Positions 58,709 to 64,000 of a stretch of DNA of 64,000 bases are shown one piece after another. Below the pieces are notes generated by a model, which saw only the letters and a list, made by a program, of their open reading frames with translations, did not search any database and was not told the DNA's origin. Every line of letters starts with the position of its first letter. Positions within the stretch are counted from its first letter, which is position 1. Source of the DNA: Lachnospiraceae bacterium (GTDB lineage: Bacteria; Bacillota; Clostridia; Lachnospirales; Lachnospiraceae). The position numbers and the translations under genes were made by a program. The DNA is taken from contig JAHAYJ010000060.1 of assembly GCA_018384375.1 (NCBI GenBank), positions 33,172 through 97,171 on the forward strand. The letters are read 5' to 3'.

Positions 58709-60457
58709 TTATTGTGCCCACTCCAGTGCTTCTTCAAGGCTGTCTGCACCAAGGATATTCAGCATAAAATCCATATATTCATCCGCCCTGTCGGTATCAA
58801 TGTACTTAAAGACATCCAGAATGTATTTAGCGGAATGATCTGTCTCATAGATACCGAAGGAAAGCCCCTGCTTTACTTCCTCAAGTGCATCCGTCTGTCG
58901 GTTCATAATGAAAGCTTCTATGTAAGGGTTTGCATCGATAATGTAGTAACCATAGGCAAAGGCAGCGGCTTGCAGTTTTTCTCCGGAGGAGGAAGAGAAG
59001 CCAAGCTCAGTTATGGTAATACTACGAACGTTTCCGGAACGATCCAAATATTCCCGCTGCTTTAAGAAATCAGTTACAACATTCAGATTCATCAAAGTAA
59101 GCAACGGCGCATCCATTGTTTTCTCATAATCGACTGCCCAGTAATTGACACGGGTAAGTGGATTTGGATAGGGATGTATGGCAAGTCCCCAATCATAGTT
59201 ACCCTTTTCCAGTGCGGATTGATTGATGGCTTTCAGCAAATCCATTCCGTTAAAGTGAACTTCATTTTTTCCTTTATTATTATTCCAGTCGTGATCTAAA
59301 CTGAAATATACTTTTGCATTTGCATAGTTACTTTTGGCAGCATTGTAAAAAATGCGGAGAGATTTTTCGAATTCCTGTGCATAATAGTCGACATCATCTG
59401 TGTCCATATAGTTCCAGGTGGTCTGCTGATTGATCTCGTTTGCTATGATCCAGTTAGATACGAGACCATGTTCTCCGCCTGCATAGCGTTCGGTAAGAAA
59501 AGAGGCAATTGCTTCCAAATATCGACAGCCGTCTTCCTCTGCGGTATTGAAGGCATAATAATATGCTCCAGAGTCATGATTGCGCGATTCCGGATGAATC
59601 AATTCCGGATAATTGTCATTCCAGTCATTTAGAATGATGGCTGTAGAAATCATATCCATGCTGGTAAGATAGGAAAACAGATAATCATAGCCATTAATTG
59701 CCGCTCCATTAAATTGATAGGTCTTTCCTCTATAATCATAATAGATGGTAGGACAGGCGGGATTGCTGGTCTCCCCGAGAATTATGGACAAAGGAATATT
59801 GTAGATGGCATGCTTTACACCTAAATCTTCAAGCAATGGGGTTTCCAGTGTTTCCGGATCGATCAGAAGTCCTTTTTTGGAATTGACCTCAAGGCGGCTA
59901 TCCTGATTTGACGCTATCATCTCCGGATTGGTTATATAGGAGCCGGTAGAAATAGGAACATATTCCCCTTCCACCAGCAATGCCGGAACAAATTCCTGAA
60001 AAAGCTGCCCTTCCTCATATTCCCATGTAAGATGACAAGTGGTCGCCTTTTCGGAACTGGTAACAGGCATACTGTCAAATTTGTGATCGGAGTCATAGGT
60101 CTCAAAAGCAAATAGGTAGATAAAAGCATCATCACTTTTGGGAATATCCGGAATTTCGAGATCCAGCGTTATGTGTTTTTGGTCTGATTGAAAACAGCAC
60201 CCTGATATCGTGCCATAAGAGGGAAACTGATATTCAGAAAGCTCTACATTTCCTTCTGCAAGCTTTTTATGGTGTTCCCGCTGCGCTTCTTCCTGTTCTT
60301 CTTTTTCTCGTTCTGCGTTTCGTTCTGCTTCTTTTGCTCTGGCCGCATCAAGTGCGGATTCGGAGGAAGCAGGCTTTGCTTTTCCGCAGCTGCAAAAAAG
60401 AATGCATAAAAAAAGGAGCAGAATAATGATTCGTGGTGTTGACTGATTCCGTTTCAC
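58709..60457 (-). CDS. Lipoprotein with glycosidase-like TIM-barrel (DUF5722-like)
   Basis: Lipobox LFCSCG; GLVSNWIIANEINQQTTWNYM, NYDWGLAIHPYPNPLTRVNYW, SITITELGFSSSSGEKLQAAAFAYGYYI. Confidence 0.7.
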   Translation of the reverse strand: MKRNQSTPRIIILLLFLCILFCSCGKAKPASSESALDAARAKEAERNAEREKEEQEEAQREHHKKLAEGNVELSEYQFPSYGTISGCCFQSDQKHITLDLEIPDIPKSDDAFIYLFAFETYDSDHKFDSMPVTSSEKATTCHLTWEYEEGQLFQEFVPALLVEGEYVPISTGSYITNPEMIASNQDSRLEVNSKKGLLIDPETLETPLLEDLGVKHAIYNIPLSIILGETSNPACPTIYYDYRGKTYQFNGAAINGYDYLFSYLTSMDMISTAIILNDWNDNYPELIHPESRNHDSGAYYYAFNTAEEDGCRYLEAIASFLTERYAGGEHGLVSNWIIANEINQQTTWNYMDTDDVDYYAQEFEKSLRIFYNAAKSNYANAKVYFSLDHDWNNNKGKNEVHFNGMDLLKAINQSALEKGNYDWGLAIHPYPNPLTRVNYWAVDYEKTMDAPLLTLMNLNVVTDFLKQREYLDRSGNVRSITITELGFSSSSGEKLQAAAFAYGYYIIDANPYIEAFIMNRQTDALEEVKQGLSFGIYETDHSAKYILDVFKYIDTDRADEYMDFMLNILGADSLEEALEWAQ

Positions 60458-60468
60458 AACACATCCCC

Positions 60469-61701
60469 CTACAAATTATTATGATAATTTACTTGAATGG
60501 AAATCTCAGGCGTTGACTTGTTGTCGGAGGTGATCCGGATCTCACCGTTTTTTATGCGGGAGAGAAGAACTGCATAATCCGAATAGGAAACCTTTTCAAA
60601 ACGCCAGGCATTTTCAGAAACCGGAAGTCCAATACACTTATCCGACACACCATAGGTGGACGTCTGACCGGACAAATTTTCTGACCAGACATTGCCGGAT
60701 GCAAAATAATCATCCAAGGTCATGATCACTGAATATCTGACTTCCTTCATAGCAGAAGTGAGGAAAAGCTTAGAGATGCTGCTGTGATCTGTGTCTGCCC
60801 CGATCAAAAGACCTCCACAGGATTCGGCAGAGGTAAGAATCGATTCATAAATAGAACCGCCACAGGCAAAAATGACTTCAGTTCCTTCTTCGTACCATTG
60901 GGAAGAGACCTCTTCAATACTTTTATCTGGTAAAAAGGTATCTGCATACCCGTAATCAACAATAATTTCCTCACGGATATTAAGCTCCTTTGCGGCAGCA
61001 TCGATTCCCTGAAGAAAGCCTGTTCCATAGCGCTGAACAGAGGGAAGCTTTTCGCCTCCTATAAAGCCAAGCTTTGTATAACCATCCATAACAGTCATAT
61101 ATCCGGCAAGATATCCTGCTTCCTCCTCGTGATAGGAAATGCAGTGTACGTTAGGAGCAATCGGTAGCTCCTTATCGGAAGCATCCTTCGGAACACCGTC
61201 AAGTATCAGAAAATGAATATCGGGATAAGCATTCTGCAGGCTTCCTAAGGCCTGCTCAAAATGAGAGCCCGAGCAGATAACCAGTTTGGCATGATTTTCA
61301 ACGGCTGTCATAAGAGCCCTCTCGTAAGCATCGACTGTATTTTCATCCGCAGAATAGTAGGAATAGGTTACACCGGCGGCCTGGGCGTATGTTTTAGCGC
61401 CTTCATAGGCGGCCTGGTTAAAACCATTGTCGTCAATACTGCTGCAGTCAATTACCAGGGCAACCTCACCGCCGGTTTTCAGATAGTCGCCGTAATAATC
61501 TGTCTCCGGACTCGAAACAGCTCCTGCAGATGAATCCGGGGCTGTGGTGTCAGCTTTACCTTCCTGTGAAGGAGAAACGGCTGTAGTGGGATTGGGAGTT
61601 TCAGTTCCGACTGCCTTCTGCGTACCGCAACCTCCGCAGAAAAAGAGCAGAACAACTGTACAAAGTAATAGTGGTTTATGGTAATCTATCGATATTCTCA
61701 T
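60469..61701 (-). CDS. BMP/PnrA-like substrate-binding lipoprotein
   Basis: Lipobox LFFCGGCG; VALVIDCSSIDDNGFNQAAYEGAKTYAQAAGVTYSYY, HCISYHEEEAGYLAGYMTVMDGYTKLGFIGGEKLPSVQRYGTGFLQGI. Confidence 0.88.
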   Translation of the reverse strand: MRISIDYHKPLLLCTVVLLFFCGGCGTQKAVGTETPNPTTAVSPSQEGKADTTAPDSSAGAVSSPETDYYGDYLKTGGEVALVIDCSSIDDNGFNQAAYEGAKTYAQAAGVTYSYYSADENTVDAYERALMTAVENHAKLVICSGSHFEQALGSLQNAYPDIHFLILDGVPKDASDKELPIAPNVHCISYHEEEAGYLAGYMTVMDGYTKLGFIGGEKLPSVQRYGTGFLQGIDAAAKELNIREEIIVDYGYADTFLPDKSIEEVSSQWYEEGTEVIFACGGSIYESILTSAESCGGLLIGADTDHSSISKLFLTSAMKEVRYSVIMTLDDYFASGNVWSENLSGQTSTYGVSDKCIGLPVSENAWRFEKVSYSDYAVLLSRIKNGEIRITSDNKSTPEISIQVNYHNNL

Positions 61702-61901
61702 AATGAAGCCTCCTTATTGATACTTTCACATGACAACAGAAGAAAATTTTTCCAATTCAAACCAAGTATAGCAGAAAACGGGCAAAAAAGCGAATAATAT
61801 TATTGATTGGTAAGGTCAAAAAGAAGCTATGGACTTTTTGCGACAAATATCTTAAAATAGTGTTCGTATCTATTAATTATGTTTAGAAGGGATAATAGAA
61901 A

Positions 61902-62537
61902 ATGAGTGAAGAAATGAAAGTATTTTGTACGCAGTGCGGCAGTGAGAATAGTGCGGAAGCAAAATTCTGTGCAAACTGTGGTTCTAAGCTTGAACCCCAC
62001 GCATCTGCACAAGAGACAACACAGCCGCAGACGACAGATAACGTTTATGCCGAGGGACTTCCTCAGGAAGAAGCAGCACCTGCTTATGAAAAGGTTACAG
62101 AGGCAGAGGAAATTAAGCCTGAACCGATTCCGGAAGAAATTCAGATCAATTATGATAATGTACAGGGAAATTTCAGTGCTGACGGCAGCAATGAATATAC
62201 TTCTACATATAGTAATCCTTCAGCACAGTATAATTCTTCCGTTCCTACAGCAGAGGTTGTGAACGGTGGAAATATTGGTGTGGCAATTGCTTCTTTGGTA
62301 TGTGGTATTCTGTCTTTGGTATGCTGCTGCCTTTCCTGGTTCAGCTTTGTCCTGGCAGTTGCAGCAATTGTACTTGGTATTATTACTCTTGTGAAAAAGT
62401 ATGACGGTAAGGGAATGGCAATTGCTGGTCTTGTAACAGCCGGAATTGGTATTGTTATTTTTATTATCTGTATTGGAATCAGTGCAGCAATGCCATATGA
62501 AGAAATATTAGACGAGATTGTGAATGAAATGTATTAA
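61902..62537 (+). CDS. Zinc-ribbon DUF4190-like membrane protein
   Basis: VFCTQCGSENSAEAKFCANCGSKL; two TM segments GVAIASLVCGILSLVCCCLSWFSFVLAVAAIVLGIITLVKKYDGKGMAIAGLVTAGIGIVIF. Confidence 0.85.
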   Translation: MSEEMKVFCTQCGSENSAEAKFCANCGSKLEPHASAQETTQPQTTDNVYAEGLPQEEAAPAYEKVTEAEEIKPEPIPEEIQINYDNVQGNFSADGSNEYTSTYSNPSAQYNSSVPTAEVVNGGNIGVAIASLVCGILSLVCCCLSWFSFVLAVAAIVLGIITLVKKYDGKGMAIAGLVTAGIGIVIFIICIGISAAMPYEEILDEIVNEMY

Positions 62538-62961
62538 AAGAGATGGGAAATATCGAGTTGATGAACTCTTTTACCTGATTGGAAAAATCATTTTTATTCC
62601 CTTTTGTCTCTTCGGATTCTGGTTTGCCGGAAGCGGGTTTGAGGCTTATGGAAGTCATATTACATGTGCTATTAGGGACCTATGTGGGCTGCCATGCCCT
62701 GGATGTGGCGGAACGAGAGCGTTTTACTATTTATTTCAGGGAAATATAAGGGAAAGCCTTCGGTTGAATGCCACTGTACTATATGGCGTGGGGGCTTATC
62801 TTCACTTTATGCTCGTGATGTTTTGGCGCAAGCGTTTCAATAGAAACGGAGCAGAAAGGGAAATACAGATTCAGTATTATTTGTATGGAGCGGTCATTGT
62901 GATACTGGTACAATGGCTGGTCAAGATATTCAACATCATTCACAGATTGGTGCTGACATAA
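62524..62961 (+). CDS. DUF2752-like membrane protein
   Basis: CAIRDLCGLPCPGCGGTRAFYYLFQGNIRESLRLN signature. Confidence 0.85.
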   Translation: MKCIKRDGKYRVDELFYLIGKIIFIPFCLFGFWFAGSGFEAYGSHITCAIRDLCGLPCPGCGGTRAFYYLFQGNIRESLRLNATVLYGVGAYLHFMLVMFWRKRFNRNGAEREIQIQYYLYGAVIVILVQWLVKIFNIIHRLVLT

Positions 62962-62986
62962 TTTTTTATGAAGGAGGAAACAAAAA

Positions 62987-63253
62987 ATGGATGCAAAGAC
63001 AACCGGTATTGTAGCTTATCTTACATGGATTGGCTTTTTGATCGCTGTTTGTGCAGGAGATAAGGAAGGAGCTAAGTTTCATTTAAATCAGGCACTTGTG
63101 ATTCTTCTGTTCTCATTGCTGTCACTGATTCCCTGTATTGGATGGATATGGGGTATCTTTATGATCGTCTGCTGGTTCATGGGGCTGATCGCAGCAATCA
63201 ATGAAGAAGAAAAAGAAGTTCCGTTGATCGGTAAGATCAGATTGCTTAAGTAA
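62987..63253 (+). CDS. Small membrane protein (DUF4870/Tic20-like)
   Basis: KTTGIVAYLTWIGFLIAVCAGDKEGAKFHLNQALVILLFSLLSLIPCIGWIWGIFMIVCWFMGLIAA. Confidence 0.75.
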   Translation: MDAKTTGIVAYLTWIGFLIAVCAGDKEGAKFHLNQALVILLFSLLSLIPCIGWIWGIFMIVCWFMGLIAAINEEEKEVPLIGKIRLLK

Positions 63254-63265
63254 GCGGATACAATA

Positions 63266-63295
63266 AAGACGCCTGGGAGATTTCCCAGGCGTCTT
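63266..63295. terminator. Bidirectional terminator-like hairpin between convergent genes
   Basis: AAGACGCCTGGGA - gatt - TCCCAGGCGTCTT, perfect 13-bp arms. Confidence 0.8.
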
Positions 63296-63314
63296 ATGCA
63301 TTTTGAAAATAAAT

Positions 63315-63860
63315 CTATTCGCTTGCGGGAATTTCTTCCATGCTTCCGATATCTTCCTGCATCGCTTCGGTTTCTTCAGGGGAATCATCTTCATAAGTAT
63401 AAATTTCTTCCGGAATATCACCGTGTAAAATAGAAACAATGTATTGAAAACGGACATTTGCACGTTCATAGTTTTGTCTGGCAACTTCCTCAAGAGCAGC
63501 ATCATAAGGGTCTGATTCATATGCCTGATGGTAGTAGGAAACCGCTTCTGACATATATTCACTTGCCTCATCGGCAAGATCGGCTACACCCGGGAAGCCG
63601 TCAGGAACATCCAGGGATGCCATTTGTGAAAAGGAAGTGTTCATGGAATCAAGCAGGGCAAGAAGCTCAGAGGTTGCCGTTTCCGAATTGGGGTCAATTG
63701 CATTGATAGAGGAATCAAAGATCTTGATGTTTTCAAAAAATTGATTCATATTTGCTTTATATTTTTCAATCTCCGTATCAGTACCACATCCGGTTAATGT
63801 CAGGGATAAGATGCAGAAAAAGAGCAGAGTGCAGACAATGGATTTTACTTTACTTAACAT
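63315..63860 (-). CDS. Hypothetical lipoprotein
   Basis: Signal peptide and lipobox LTLTGCG; helical acidic C-terminus. Confidence 0.7.
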   Translation of the reverse strand: MLSKVKSIVCTLLFFCILSLTLTGCGTDTEIEKYKANMNQFFENIKIFDSSINAIDPNSETATSELLALLDSMNTSFSQMASLDVPDGFPGVADLADEASEYMSEAVSYYHQAYESDPYDAALEEVARQNYERANVRFQYIVSILHGDIPEEIYTYEDDSPEETEAMQEDIGSMEEIPASE

Positions 63861-64000
63861 AGCTTTCTGGGATTAACCTCCAAATTCTTATAATCAAATC
63901 GGAAAACTGACTGACACAAATAAGTTATCATAGTTGCCTGATGAAATCAAGAAATATCCAAAAGATTCATAGGAATTAGATTAAATTTAATCTATAAAAA

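Noticed and set aside
1-64000. CRISPR arrays, rRNA operons, toxin-antitoxin or known anti-phage systems
   Set aside because: No regularly spaced direct repeats, rRNA signatures, Cas, restriction-modification or TA motifs were recognised on reading the sequence and ORF list.

Overview
The window is a gene-dense, mostly + strand chromosomal segment of a low-to-mid-GC, spore-forming Firmicute, probably Lachnospiraceae-like (inferred from gene content only). It holds about 58 supportable CDSs and one tRNA-Thr(CGT). No CRISPR array, rRNA, phage or transposase was found. Main blocks: partial FtsK/SpoIIIE, fhs, folD; NfnAB-like oxidoreductase; rlmH and pdp; the yqfC-yqfD-phoH-yqfF-ybeY cluster with a SpoVB-like flippase; two FAD oxidoreductases, 5-formyl-THF cycloligase and proA; an XRE-cupin regulator with potABCD; lactonase, aroC, M15 peptidase, tgt, yajC; a coupled leuB/membrane GT-C/ilvD/ilvB/L,D-transpeptidase run; serC and serA; glgB with a coiled-coil tail; mscS, tRNA-Thr, an ABC transporter lacking a binding protein; argH, asd; degenerate-GGDEF/EAL protein, DUF234-type ATPase, topB; a NifU-like scaffold paired with a GGGtGRT protein; two lipoproteins; and small zinc-ribbon/membrane proteins. 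The best candidate for an undescribed system is the NifU-like/GGGtGRT pair (56907-58629). Next are the YqfF/PgpH homologue that has lost its HD aspartate and the nested inverted-repeat region after serA. All family calls are by reading motifs; no searches were run.
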